Positions 34,779 to 42,668 of a stretch of DNA of 64,000 nucleotides are shown in pieces. Origin of the DNA: Hungatella sp. (GTDB taxonomy: Bacteria; Bacillota; Clostridia; Lachnospirales; Lachnospiraceae); the NCBI GenBank assembly GCA_022792815.1, contig JAAWBS010000016.1, positions 62,001-126,000 of the forward strand, given 5' to 3'. A program made the position numbers and the translations under genes. The stretch's first letter is position 1. Every line of letters starts with the position of its first letter. The notes beneath the pieces were generated by a model. It ran no database searches and was not told the DNA's origin. It was given only the letters and a program-made list of their open reading frames with translations.

Positions 34779-35940
34779 ACTGGCGTTAAAGAGCATCAGA
34801 AGCAACAAGATGAGGTCTTTTCTGACCATGCTGGGCATCATCATCGGCGTGGCGTCGGTGATCATCCTGGTCAGTCTGGTCAACGCCTACATGTCCTACA
34901 TGACAGAGAGCTTTGCCAGCCTGGGCACCAACCAGATCAATGTAAATGTGGTCAATCTGTCCTCCCGCTCCGTGTCAGCGGATGAGATGTACGGGTTTTA
35001 TGAAGAGCAGCAGGAGCTGTTCGACAATATGACTCCCATAGTCAACGTATCTACGGTGGTAAAGCACGGCAGTGACTCTATGTCCTCCACTGCGGTCACC
35101 GGGGTCAGCGAGGAGTATCTGGATATCAAAGACTATGACTTAGTCCAGGGGCGGAACCTTCAATATTCCGACATTCTGTCCCGTCAGAAGGTCTGTGTGG
35201 TGGGGGCTTATGTGGCAAGTGAGCTCTACGGCAGCCCGGAGAAGGCTGTGGATGAGACCCTGAAGATCGGAGGTTATGCCTTTCGCATCGTGGGGGTGGC
35301 AGAGCAGCAGGCGGAGGATCGGATGGAGGACGGGGGGAGCGACGACTTTGTGTGGATCCCCTACAGCTGCGGAGTGAAGATGGCCAGAAATGCCAATATC
35401 AGCAATTATATCTTTACGATCCGAAACCTGGATACGGCTTCTGTGGCCACAGAACGAATCGAAGAATTTTTAGAAGAGATTTTTAAAAATGATGATCTGT
35501 ACCATGTGACGGCTATGAGCGAGATGCTGGACTCCTTAAATTCCATGATCGCCATGGTGTCCGCGGGGCTGGGCGGGATCGCCGGAATCTCCCTGCTGGT
35601 AGCCGGAGTGGGAGTCATGAATATCATGCTGGTGTCCGTGACGGAGCGAACTCGGGAGATCGGCATCCGAAAGGCCTTGGGAGCCAGAAAAAGCGTGATT
35701 TTACAGCAGTTTGTCATCGAGGCGGCAGTCCAGAGCGGCATGGGAGGGATCTTAGGGATCCTCTTAGGAAGCGGGGCCACTACGGCGGTGGGGGCCCTGG
35801 CGGGACTTCAGGCCACCCCCACCCCCTCGGCGGTGGTGATCTCTTTTACCGTGTCCGTCATGATCGGATTGTTTTTCGGGTATGCGCCGGCCAGACGGGC
35901 GGCTGCTTTAAACCCCATCGATGCCCTTCGGAGCGAATGA
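34762..35940 (+). CDS. MacB-like ABC transporter permease
   Basis: A 392-residue permease with the classic FtsX/MacB plan: one N-terminal helix (MRSFLTMLGIIIGVASVIILV), a soluble MacB periplasmic-core-like domain (about 50-265), then three C-terminal helices beginning SLLVAGVGVMNIMLVSVTERTREIGIRKALGA, the family signature. With the adaptor and ATPase it forms a tripartite exporter of the YknXYZ type, used for toxic peptides or self-protection. An SLH protein gene heads the operon. Confidence 0.93.
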   Translation: MLQSFKLALKSIRSNKMRSFLTMLGIIIGVASVIILVSLVNAYMSYMTESFASLGTNQINVNVVNLSSRSVSADEMYGFYEEQQELFDNMTPIVNVSTVVKHGSDSMSSTAVTGVSEEYLDIKDYDLVQGRNLQYSDILSRQKVCVVGAYVASELYGSPEKAVDETLKIGGYAFRIVGVAEQQAEDRMEDGGSDDFVWIPYSCGVKMARNANISNYIFTIRNLDTASVATERIEEFLEEIFKNDDLYHVTAMSEMLDSLNSMIAMVSAGLGGIAGISLLVAGVGVMNIMLVSVTERTREIGIRKALGARKSVILQQFVIEAAVQSGMGGILGILLGSGATTAVGALAGLQATPTPSAVVISFTVSVMIGLFFGYAPARRAAALNPIDALRSE

Positions 35941-35944
35941 AATC

Positions 35945-36116
35945 TTGACTTTTCGGCAAAATGGGGATACAATCAATAACGCATTTGCTACGGCGCCGCA
36001 ATGACGGAGAAATTGCGGCGCCTTATTTCGGTCAGGCATACCCTCCTGCCGCCAAACCGTGGGTTCCCCTGTTCACGGAGGGTACATAAGATAAAAGAAA
36101 AAGCCGGAGGATACGG
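35945..36116 (+). promoter_or_regulatory. Promoter and structured leader of the M19 dipeptidase
   Basis: TTGACT (35945-35950), 17 nt, TACAAT (35968-35973). The leader of about 135 nt starts near 35980. It contains a perfect 11-bp hairpin, GGCGCCGCAAT (35992-36002) with ATTGCGGCGCC (36012-36022), followed by only a weak T-rich stretch. A second structure pairs TACCCTC (36039-36045) with GAGGGTA (36078-36084) around CCGTG/CACGG (36057-36061, 36074-36078). This may be an attenuator or an unrecognised riboswitch; the first hairpin could also simply terminate the MacB operon. Confidence 0.5.
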
Positions 36117-37106
36117 ATGAAAGTATTTGATATGCACTGTGACACCATCTCTGAGATCCATGAAGATCGTAAAAAGGGAGGGGACGCGTGTCTTAGAAGC
36201 AATGGGCTTCATGTGGACCTGGAAAAGATGAAAAAAGGGGACTACGGCCTCCAGAATTTTGCCGTGTACGTTCATCTGGGGCGGGAGAAGAATCCGTTTT
36301 TGTGTGCCATGGAGATGATTGACACCTTCTATGAGGAGATGGAACGAAACAGGGAGATCATCCGCCCGGTGACCTCCTGTGAGGAGATCAGAAGGAATCT
36401 GGAGGAGGGAAGAATGTCCGCCATGCTCACCGTGGAGGAGGGGGGTGTCTGTCTGGGTGACGTAAGGCTTCTGAGGGATTTCTATCGGCTGGGAGTCCGG
36501 ATGATGACTCTCACCTGGAACTTTCCCAATGAACTGGGATATCCCAACCGGGTCGTGACCGAGGGGCCGGGGCGGGGGTGTTATCCGGATACCGAGCACG
36601 GACTTACCGAGCGGGGCGTGGAATTTCTGGAGGAGATGGAGCGGCTGGGAATCATCATCGATATCTCCCATCTGAACGACGCGGGGATCCGGGACGTGTT
36701 TGCCCACACGAAAAAACCTTTCGTGGCCAGCCATTCCAATGCCAGGGCTCTGGCCTCCCATCCCCGCAACCTGACAGACGACATGATCCGCGGGCTGGGA
36801 GAGCGGGGAGGCGTGGCAGGGATCAATTACTGTGCCGCCTTTCTCCATGACTGGAAGGACGGGGAAGAAAAGCGGAGCCGGCTCTCCCACATGACGGCCC
36901 ACATGAAGCACATGAAAGAGGTGGGCGGCATCGGCTGTGTGGGGCTGGGGTCGGACTTTGACGGCATCGTGGATGAGCTGGAGCTTAGAGACGCCTCCGG
37001 TCTGGAGCTTTTGGAGGCGGAGATGAGGCGTCAGGGATTCACTTCCTCGGAGATCGAGGCCGTATTTTACGGAAACGTGATGAGAGTGTACAGAGAAATT
37101 CTGTAG
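36117..37106 (+). CDS. Membrane dipeptidase (peptidase family M19)
   Basis: A 329-residue zinc dipeptidase of the renal-dipeptidase family, cutting L- and D-containing dipeptides. Metal ligands appear in the opening FDMHCDT (His7, Asp9), in LTVEEGG (bridging Glu), in FVASHSNARAL and in the HPRNLTDDMI region; GLGSDFDGI supplies the late Asp. Length is typical for clostridial members, which lack membrane anchors and act in the cytoplasm. The ribosome site is CCGGAGGA. No terminator is seen before the next promoter at 37158. Confidence 0.92.
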   Translation: MKVFDMHCDTISEIHEDRKKGGDACLRSNGLHVDLEKMKKGDYGLQNFAVYVHLGREKNPFLCAMEMIDTFYEEMERNREIIRPVTSCEEIRRNLEEGRMSAMLTVEEGGVCLGDVRLLRDFYRLGVRMMTLTWNFPNELGYPNRVVTEGPGRGCYPDTEHGLTERGVEFLEEMERLGIIIDISHLNDAGIRDVFAHTKKPFVASHSNARALASHPRNLTDDMIRGLGERGGVAGINYCAAFLHDWKDGEEKRSRLSHMTAHMKHMKEVGGIGCVGLGSDFDGIVDELELRDASGLELLEAEMRRQGFTSSEIEAVFYGNVMRVYREIL

Positions 37107-37157
37107 AGATCGGCACTTTACTGCGTTGAATTGTTTGGAATTTAAAGTTATATAAGA

Positions 37158-37186
37158 TTGACGTTCGGCGAATTTTGTAGTATGAT
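37158..37186 (+). promoter_or_regulatory. Promoter of the substrate-binding-protein transporter operon
   Basis: TTGACG (37158-37163), 17 nt, TATGAT (37181-37186), about 48 nt ahead of the start codon. Confidence 0.75.
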
Positions 37187-37233
37187 AACACCTGAGTTTA
37201 AAAAATAATCTTGAAAAAGGGAGTGTACGTATT

Positions 37234-38217
37234 ATGAAAAAAGCAGATAAGATCATAGCCATGATGCTTATGGGAGCCATGACGGCGTCCATGGCAGGAT
37301 GTTCCGGGTCCGGCTCAGGCGGCGGCACGGCAGATGGGAAAGCGGCCTACACCGTGGGAATCTGCCAGCTGGTGCAGCACGATGCCCTGGACGCGGCTAC
37401 CAAGGGATTCATGGATGCCTTAAAAGAAGAGCTGGGAGACCAGGTTGCCTTTGACGAGCAGAACGCTCAGGGCGATTCCAATACCTGTTCCACCATCATC
37501 AATAATTTCGTGTCCTCTGATGTGGACCTGATTTTGGCCAACGCGACTCCGGCCCTTCAGGCGGCTCAGGCGGGAACGACAGAGATCCCCATCCTAGGAA
37601 CCTCTGTCACCGAGTACGGCGTGGCGCTGGGGATCGAAAGCTTCGACGGTACCGTAGGGGGCAATATCTCCGGAACCTCCGACTTGGCGCCTCTCGACGA
37701 GCAGGCTGCCATGCTCCATGAGCTGTTTCCGGATGCCAAGAACGTAGGCCTTCTCTACTGTTCTGCAGAGGCCAACTCTCAGTACCAGGTGGACACGGTG
37801 AAGAAGGCACTGGAGTCCCTGGGATATACCTGTGAGTATTATTCCTTCTCCGACTCCAACGATCTGTCCACCGTTGCCACCAAGGCTGCGGCGGAAAACG
37901 ACGTGCTCTATGTTCCCACAGACAACACGGCTGCGGCTGCGGCTGAGACCGTGGACAACATCTGCCGCCCTGCGGGCATCCCCATCATCGCCGGCGAGGA
38001 GGGCATCTGCAAGGGCTGCGGTGTGGCCACCCTCTCCATCAGCTACTATGATCTGGGCGTGGCTACCGGCAAGATGGCAGCGAAGATTCTTAAGGGGGAG
38101 GCGGATATCTCCCAGATGCCCATCGAGTATGCGCCTCAGTTTACCAAGAAGTATAACAAGACGATTTGTGACGATCTGGGAATCCAGATTCCGGAGGGGT
38201 ATGTGGCGATCGAGTAG
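37234..38217 (+). CDS. ABC transporter substrate-binding lipoprotein (PF04392/TrpX-like)
   Basis: A 327-residue lipoprotein: signal peptide, lipobox SMAGC with lipid-modified Cys23, then a Gly/Ser linker. The mature part is a two-lobed periplasmic-binding fold of the PF04392 group (VGICQLVQHDALDAATKGF, NAQGDSNTCSTIINNFV, ILGTSVTEYG, LYCSAEANSQYQ). Relatives such as streptococcal TrpX bind aromatic amino acids; the ligand here is unknown. A terminator-like pair of hairpins separates it from the permease, so the binding protein should be made in excess. Confidence 0.87.
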   Translation: MKKADKIIAMMLMGAMTASMAGCSGSGSGGGTADGKAAYTVGICQLVQHDALDAATKGFMDALKEELGDQVAFDEQNAQGDSNTCSTIINNFVSSDVDLILANATPALQAAQAGTTEIPILGTSVTEYGVALGIESFDGTVGGNISGTSDLAPLDEQAAMLHELFPDAKNVGLLYCSAEANSQYQVDTVKKALESLGYTCEYYSFSDSNDLSTVATKAAAENDVLYVPTDNTAAAAAETVDNICRPAGIPIIAGEEGICKGCGVATLSISYYDLGVATGKMAAKILKGEADISQMPIEYAPQFTKKYNKTICDDLGIQIPEGYVAIE

Positions 38218-38221
38218 ATCG

Positions 38222-38271
38222 AAAAATCCGGCTGCCGGCTTTTTTAATCCCGGGCTGATATGCCCGGGATT
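38222..38271 (+). terminator. Intra-operon terminator and second hairpin between binding protein and permease
   Basis: AAAAA-T-CCGG-CTG-CCGG-C-TTTTT (38222-38244) forms a short terminator stem. Directly after, AATCCCGGGC (38246-38255) pairs perfectly with GCCCGGGATT (38262-38271). Partial termination here would lower permease and ATPase levels relative to the binding protein. Confidence 0.6.
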
Positions 38272-38343
38272 AAAGCCGATATGCCGGGAGTTTTTTGTGT
38301 CAGTGAAGAGACGGGTTATCATGGATGGCTAGGAGATGGAAGT

Positions 38344-39264
38344 ATGAATATTATGACTTTGGTTAATGCACTGCCAGGGGCGGCGGCCCAGGGACTGATC
38401 TGGGGGATTATGGCAATCGGTGTGTATCTCACCTACCGTATCCTGGATGTGGCGGATCTGACGGTGGACGGCTCTATGTGCACCGGCGGAGCCGTGTTTA
38501 TCATGCTGATGTTAAGCGGAAAAAATGTGTGGGTGTCCATGGCGGCAGCTTTTGTGGCAGGCATGGCAGCCGGCCTTGTGACCGGACTGTTTCATACCTT
38601 TATGGGGATTCCGGCTATTTTATCGGGTATTTTGACCCAGCTGGGGCTGTGGTCTGTGAATTTGAAAATAATGGGGAAGGCGAATCAGGCCATCAATGTA
38701 GACAAATACGAGCTGCTGGTGTCTCTGCGATTCATCAAAAATGTGCCTTTCTATAAAAATACAATCCTGGTGGTGACCTTCACCACGGTGCTCTTGATTC
38801 TGGCGCTGTACTGGTTTTTCGGCACGGAGTTGGGGTGTTCTCTGAGAGCCACGGGATGCAATGACAAGATGGCCAGGGCCCAGGGCATCAACACGGATCT
38901 GGGACGAGTTCTTGGGCTGATGATCTCCAACGGCCTGGTGGCATTTTCCGGAGCTCTCCTCACCCAGTATCAGGGCTTTGCGGACATCAACATGGGAAGG
39001 GGCGCTATCGTCATCGGACTGGCAGCGGTGATCATCGGCGAGGCGGTGTTCGGGAAGGTCTTCCGCAATTTCGGCTTTAAACTCCTGGCGGTGTCCCTGG
39101 GTTCCATCATCTACTATCTGGTGCTGCAGGTGGTGATCTGGATCGGCATCGACACGGACCTTTTGAAGCTTTTGTCTGCCCTCGTGGTAGCCGTCTTCCT
39201 GGCGATTCCCGTGTGGCAGGAGCGGTATGTCTCAAAGCCTGTTAAGAGGGGAGGGAATTCCTGA
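38344..39264 (+). CDS. ABC transporter permease (BPD_transp_2 type)
   Basis: A 306-residue permease with eight to nine helices; the sequence GVYLTYRILDVADLTVDGSMCTGG is the signature of permeases that pair with PF04392 binding proteins. LRATGCNDKMARAQGIN is the cytoplasmic coupling loop. The frame is open from 38260 but ATG 38344 follows AGGAGATGG. The ATPase start overlaps its stop region (39264). Confidence 0.88.
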   Translation: MNIMTLVNALPGAAAQGLIWGIMAIGVYLTYRILDVADLTVDGSMCTGGAVFIMLMLSGKNVWVSMAAAFVAGMAAGLVTGLFHTFMGIPAILSGILTQLGLWSVNLKIMGKANQAINVDKYELLVSLRFIKNVPFYKNTILVVTFTTVLLILALYWFFGTELGCSLRATGCNDKMARAQGINTDLGRVLGLMISNGLVAFSGALLTQYQGFADINMGRGAIVIGLAAVIIGEAVFGKVFRNFGFKLLAVSLGSIIYYLVLQVVIWIGIDTDLLKLLSALVVAVFLAIPVWQERYVSKPVKRGGNS

Positions 39265-40061
39265 TGTTGGAGATCAAGCATATTTCAAAGACCTTTCATC
39301 CGGGTACGGTAAATGAAAAGCAGGCCTTAAGGGACCTGAGCCTGGTGCTGAAGGACGGGGATTTTGTGACGGTGATCGGGGGAAACGGCGCGGGCAAGTC
39401 CACCCTGCTCAATGCCATCTCCGGGACCTGGAAGATCGATGAGGGACAGATTCTCATCGACAGGGTGGATGTGACCAGATATCCGGAGTACAAGCGGGCC
39501 GCCTTTTTGGGCCGTGTGTTTCAGGATCCCATGAACGGCACGGCGGCCACCATGGGCATCGAGGAGAACCTTGCCCTGGCTCTGAGGAGAGGGGACAGGC
39601 GGACTCTGAAAAAGGGGATCACCAAGGAGGAGCGGAAACTCTACCGGGATCTGCTGTCCAAACTGGGCTTAGGCCTGGAGAACCGTCTGACCAGCAAGGT
39701 GGGGCTGCTGTCAGGAGGACAGAGGCAGGCGCTGACGCTTCTGATGGCTACCCTGAAAAAGCCAAAGCTGCTGCTTTTGGACGAGCACACGGCAGCTCTG
39801 GATCCCAAGACAGCGGCCAAGGTGCTGGAGACCACGGAGAATCTGGTAAACCAGGATCACCTGACGACCCTGATGATCACCCACAACATGAGAGATGCCA
39901 TTCAGATCGGCAACCGGCTGATCATGATGAACAACGGGCGGATCATCTTCGACGTGGAGGGGGAAGAGAAGAAAAAGCTGACGGTGGAGGACCTGCTGAA
40001 GAAATTTGCCCAGGCCAGCGGAGAAGAGTTTGCCAATGACCGCATGATGCTGACCAATTAA
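39264..40061 (+). CDS. ABC transporter ATP-binding protein
   Basis: A 265-residue ATPase completing the transporter. Walker A GGNGAGKSTLLN, Q-loop VFQDPMNGTA, signature LLSGGQRQALTLL, Walker B LLLLDEHTAALDP and H-loop ITHN are intact. 'DEHTAALDP' in place of 'DEPTxxLDP' is usual in this transporter group. It is immediately followed by a TetR regulator, 21 nt downstream. Confidence 0.9.
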   Translation: MLEIKHISKTFHPGTVNEKQALRDLSLVLKDGDFVTVIGGNGAGKSTLLNAISGTWKIDEGQILIDRVDVTRYPEYKRAAFLGRVFQDPMNGTAATMGIEENLALALRRGDRRTLKKGITKEERKLYRDLLSKLGLGLENRLTSKVGLLSGGQRQALTLLMATLKKPKLLLLDEHTAALDPKTAAKVLETTENLVNQDHLTTLMITHNMRDAIQIGNRLIMMNNGRIIFDVEGEEKKKLTVEDLLKKFAQASGEEFANDRMMLTN

Positions 40062-40082
40062 AAAAGGTTGAGAGTTGGAGTT

Positions 40083-40673
40083 ATGAAAGAGACGGAGAGA
40101 AACCTGCAGGGAGAACTGGTGGAGGAAGCCGTCCGGCAGATGCAGAAAAACGGGGTATACGGATTTTCTGCCCGGGCGGTGGCTGAGGCCTGCGGGGTGT
40201 CCTGTGCGGCGCCTTTTAAATATTTTGACGGAAGGCGGGGGCTGTTTGTGGCCATGTCCGCCTATTTAGACCACATGCTTTTGAAAATCATGGAGGAGAT
40301 CGAGGAGAGGCTGGGGACAGAGTACAAGAAAGCCCATCTGGAGATGAACGTGGCTTATATCCATTTTCTATGCCAGAATCCTTTCCTGATCAGCGAGTCC
40401 TTCTGGAAGACCATCGACGAGAGGCAGGCGGGGATCCGAAAGTGGAAGAGCTTTCAGAAGATGGCGGCGCAGTTTCGGATGTACTGTCAGGAGAGACAGA
40501 TTCCGGAGGAGGTCTATAAGAGCTATTATTTCAATTTTCAGACCCTGGCATACGGAGCCGCGTTCGTCACGGTCAACGGACTGCTTTTAGAAGGCATCAA
40601 CCTGCAGAGCGGGATTGAGGATCTCCAGGAGCGCATCTACAGGAATTTGGAACAGACGATGGGGCTGGCCTGA
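40083..40673 (+). CDS. TetR family transcriptional regulator
   Basis: A 196-residue regulator. The HTH lies at about residues 10-55 (EEAVRQMQKNGVYGFSARAVAEACGVSCAAPFKYFDGRRGLF) and the all-helical ligand domain follows. It is the last gene of the transporter operon and is a candidate regulator of it, but no operator could be picked out. ATG 40083 with TTGGAG is preferred to TTG 40068. The stop codon is inside the loop of the following terminator. Confidence 0.85.
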   Translation: MKETERNLQGELVEEAVRQMQKNGVYGFSARAVAEACGVSCAAPFKYFDGRRGLFVAMSAYLDHMLLKIMEEIEERLGTEYKKAHLEMNVAYIHFLCQNPFLISESFWKTIDERQAGIRKWKSFQKMAAQFRMYCQERQIPEEVYKSYYFNFQTLAYGAAFVTVNGLLLEGINLQSGIEDLQERIYRNLEQTMGLA

Positions 40674-40687
40674 TGGCCGGCCTTTTT
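40663..40687 (+). terminator. Terminator of the transporter-TetR operon
   Basis: GGCTGGCC (40663-40670), loop TGAT (the TetR stop codon), GGCCGGCC (40675-40682), then TTTTT. Confidence 0.85.
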
Positions 40688-40732
40688 GGCAGCCTCTGAT
40701 GGCCGGCCCCAGACATCCTGGTCCGCGGTTAG

Positions 40733-42280
40733 TCAGACAAAATAGTCGCCATACTCGCAGGTCAGATATCGAATCATTTCTTCCTGGCTTTTCCCGGCCA
40801 GTGCCAGGACAAAGGAAGTGGTATGAAATCGGTGTTTTAAGGTGGTGAATCCCAGGCTTAAAAGGTGTTCGATCTCCGAGGGCGTGACGAAGAAATTAAT
40901 CTTTATCACAGGAAAGTTCTTGCCATGAAGAAGATTGTAAATACGTGTGGAGAAGCAGAAAATGTAATCATAGTCCATGGACTTTAGCCGGTGAATTTCG
41001 TTGATATTTAAGGTGCCGGTCCATTTCAGATTAATTTTGTCGTGGATCTGCTCCAGAAAGAAGCTGACGCGCTCAAAGTTAATGCTGGTGACAATCACCA
41101 CTTTTTTGTGTTCTCCGGTTATGGTCTGGTTGCGGAGAATATGCTTTTGGATTAAAAGGGTGAGAGTGGAAGTATGTTCTTCTGCAAAATTAAAGTTGTA
41201 GGCAGCTTTGAAAAGAACGGCATATTTTTCAATGGTCTGGTACAGACCGGGGAACTGCCCCCGTGTATTTTCCACAGTCTTGTCCACAAATGTGCAGTGA
41301 AAATGGGCCAGAGTGATTTCCCGGTAAAAATAGTTGTACAGCTCCAGAATAAAATCATCCCGGATGAAAAAGGGCTGAGGGAGGCTTGCTATGACATGTT
41401 CCACGAAATCTTCTGTGGTATACCATAAGCGGTAATCCACAGGAAAATCAAGACTCCTGGAAAAATTCATCATGCTGACCGCAACATTGCAGAACCAGTT
41501 TACCGGGGAGGAATCGGAAAAATAAAGGTTCATGGGGGCAAGGGGCAGGTGGGAAGAAAAGGTCATGTCCTTTGTCACGGGCCGTATAATCATAATACAG
41601 AAAAACAGGAGCAGGAACTTTTTGGAGGGATAGTTAATGGACAGGGAATGGTGTGCCAGAAAGCTTTCCAGATGCTCCACAGCCTGTGGGCTGACAGGCA
41701 GCAGGTAGGGCTCTGCCAGGGCATAGGTCTGGTTCTCTAACGGTGTGTTGGCAAAACGGGCTTCAATCTGGTTCTCGGCAGTAAATTCCAACAGGGGATG
41801 GAGAATATCAATGACCAGGAATCGAAGCATCAGTTCGTCTCCTACTATGGTGAGTCCCTTGGTCTTTACCGTTTGGAGAGTCAGCTTATAGTCTTTTAAA
41901 AATTGTCTGAGATGGGCCGTGTCCTGCTTCTTGGTAGTGAGGGAGAATCCCCACTGTTCATAGAGGGCGCTGGCGTTGACGCAGCCATGAAAGAATATGG
42001 CCACAATCATGACACGAATTCGCTCCAGCCAGGAGCTGGCATAGTCTTTCATGGATATATGCCTGGCAAAATCCACATAGTCACTGTAGCTTAACCGGCA
42101 GATACAGTGGCTTTTTTTGATTTCGATTAAAGGAGATTCGGAGTAGAGGTTGATCTGTTCAATGGCACGGCGGATGGAAATCTCATTTTTCCCAAACTGG
42201 AAGGCAACGGTTGAGAGCAGGGTTCGCTCCCTCTTTTGAATAAAGCGCAGCAGAATCAAGTCATTATAGCTGAGTCCCAT
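40733..42280 (-). CDS. PRD/Mga-type transcriptional regulator of the adjacent PTS operon
   Basis: A 515-residue regulator resembling BglG/LicR/Mga activators. The N-terminal helix-turn-helix (about 1-75; LLSTVAFQFGKNEISIRRAIEQIN) is followed by a second HTH-like region, a long helical part in the position of the PRDs (about 180-395), and an EIIB-like C-terminal fold (KVVIVTSINFERVSFFLEQI). The EIIB part lacks an obvious phosphorylatable Cys, so PTS control would fall on His residues in the middle. AAAAGGAG precedes the ATG at 42280. It is divergent from the EIICB operon and lower in GC than neighbours, which suggests acquisition together with it. Confidence 0.75.
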   Translation of the reverse strand: MGLSYNDLILLRFIQKRERTLLSTVAFQFGKNEISIRRAIEQINLYSESPLIEIKKSHCICRLSYSDYVDFARHISMKDYASSWLERIRVMIVAIFFHGCVNASALYEQWGFSLTTKKQDTAHLRQFLKDYKLTLQTVKTKGLTIVGDELMLRFLVIDILHPLLEFTAENQIEARFANTPLENQTYALAEPYLLPVSPQAVEHLESFLAHHSLSINYPSKKFLLLFFCIMIIRPVTKDMTFSSHLPLAPMNLYFSDSSPVNWFCNVAVSMMNFSRSLDFPVDYRLWYTTEDFVEHVIASLPQPFFIRDDFILELYNYFYREITLAHFHCTFVDKTVENTRGQFPGLYQTIEKYAVLFKAAYNFNFAEEHTSTLTLLIQKHILRNQTITGEHKKVVIVTSINFERVSFFLEQIHDKINLKWTGTLNINEIHRLKSMDYDYIFCFSTRIYNLLHGKNFPVIKINFFVTPSEIEHLLSLGFTTLKHRFHTTSFVLALAGKSQEEMIRYLTCEYGDYFV

Positions 42281-42322
42281 AGAATGCTCCTTTTCCTGTT
42301 ATTTTTCATAGCTATTTGAGAA

Positions 42323-42351
42323 ATTCAAAACTTAGCTGAATATTCTGACAA
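42323..42351 (-). promoter_or_regulatory. Promoter of the PRD regulator gene
   Basis: Minus strand TTGTCA (42346-42351), 17 nt, TTGAAT (42323-42328). The -35 lies inside the left 22-bp arm of the palindrome, so a protein bound there would affect this promoter. Confidence 0.5.
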
Positions 42352-42504
42352 TATATTCCAGGAAAAGCCATTACGCCATGGAGCTGAGACCATAAAAAAC
42401 AGGAGGGCCCTCTGCCCGAGTGTTTTTTGCTTTATTGGGCTCAGCGGAATGCTTGGCGTACGAAGGCTTTGTATGGAATATATTGTCAGAATATTCTCTC
42501 AGCT
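42334..42504. repeat. 171-bp near-palindrome between the divergent PRD regulator and PTS operon
   Basis: The left arm element 42338-42359 recurs perfectly inverted at 42475-42496 (22 bp; GAATATTCTGACAATATATT and on). Matching pieces continue outward (AGCTGA/TCAGCT) and inward: AAAGCC/GGCTTT, TACGCCA/TGGCGTA, GCTGAG/CTCAGC and AAAAAACA/TGTTTTTT around a GGAGGGCCCTCTG centre. It could be a pair of regulator sites, a decayed miniature transposon, or a cruciform-forming control element. No protein is encoded. Confidence 0.85.
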
Positions 42505-42585
42505 TCGACTTTCACAATTTCCTATATAGATTGATTATAAAATTGAGGGCAACTATATGCAATATTTTTTTAAACTTTTTTTGCC

Positions 42586-42614
42586 TTGAAGCACCCGGTA
42601 AAATCATGCATAAT
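42586..42614 (+). promoter_or_regulatory. Promoter of the PTS-lyase-GH4-NagA operon
   Basis: TTGAAG (42586-42591), 17 nt, CATAAT (42609-42614), about 55 nt before the EIICB start. The region 42505-42585 is AT-rich with T7 tracts and no other feature. Confidence 0.5.
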
Positions 42615-42668
42615 AAAATCAGTTCATGAAGCGCTTCAGGTTCAATCTAAAAACAAGAGGATGAAAAA

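Noticed and set aside
35988-37328. 446-codon open frame on the minus strand
   Set aside because: It is antisense to the well-supported M19 dipeptidase, has no ribosome site and no recognisable domains; an effect of GC-rich codon bias.
42281-42668. Insertion sequence
   Set aside because: No transposase frame is present and the palindrome has no flanking target duplication that I can identify.
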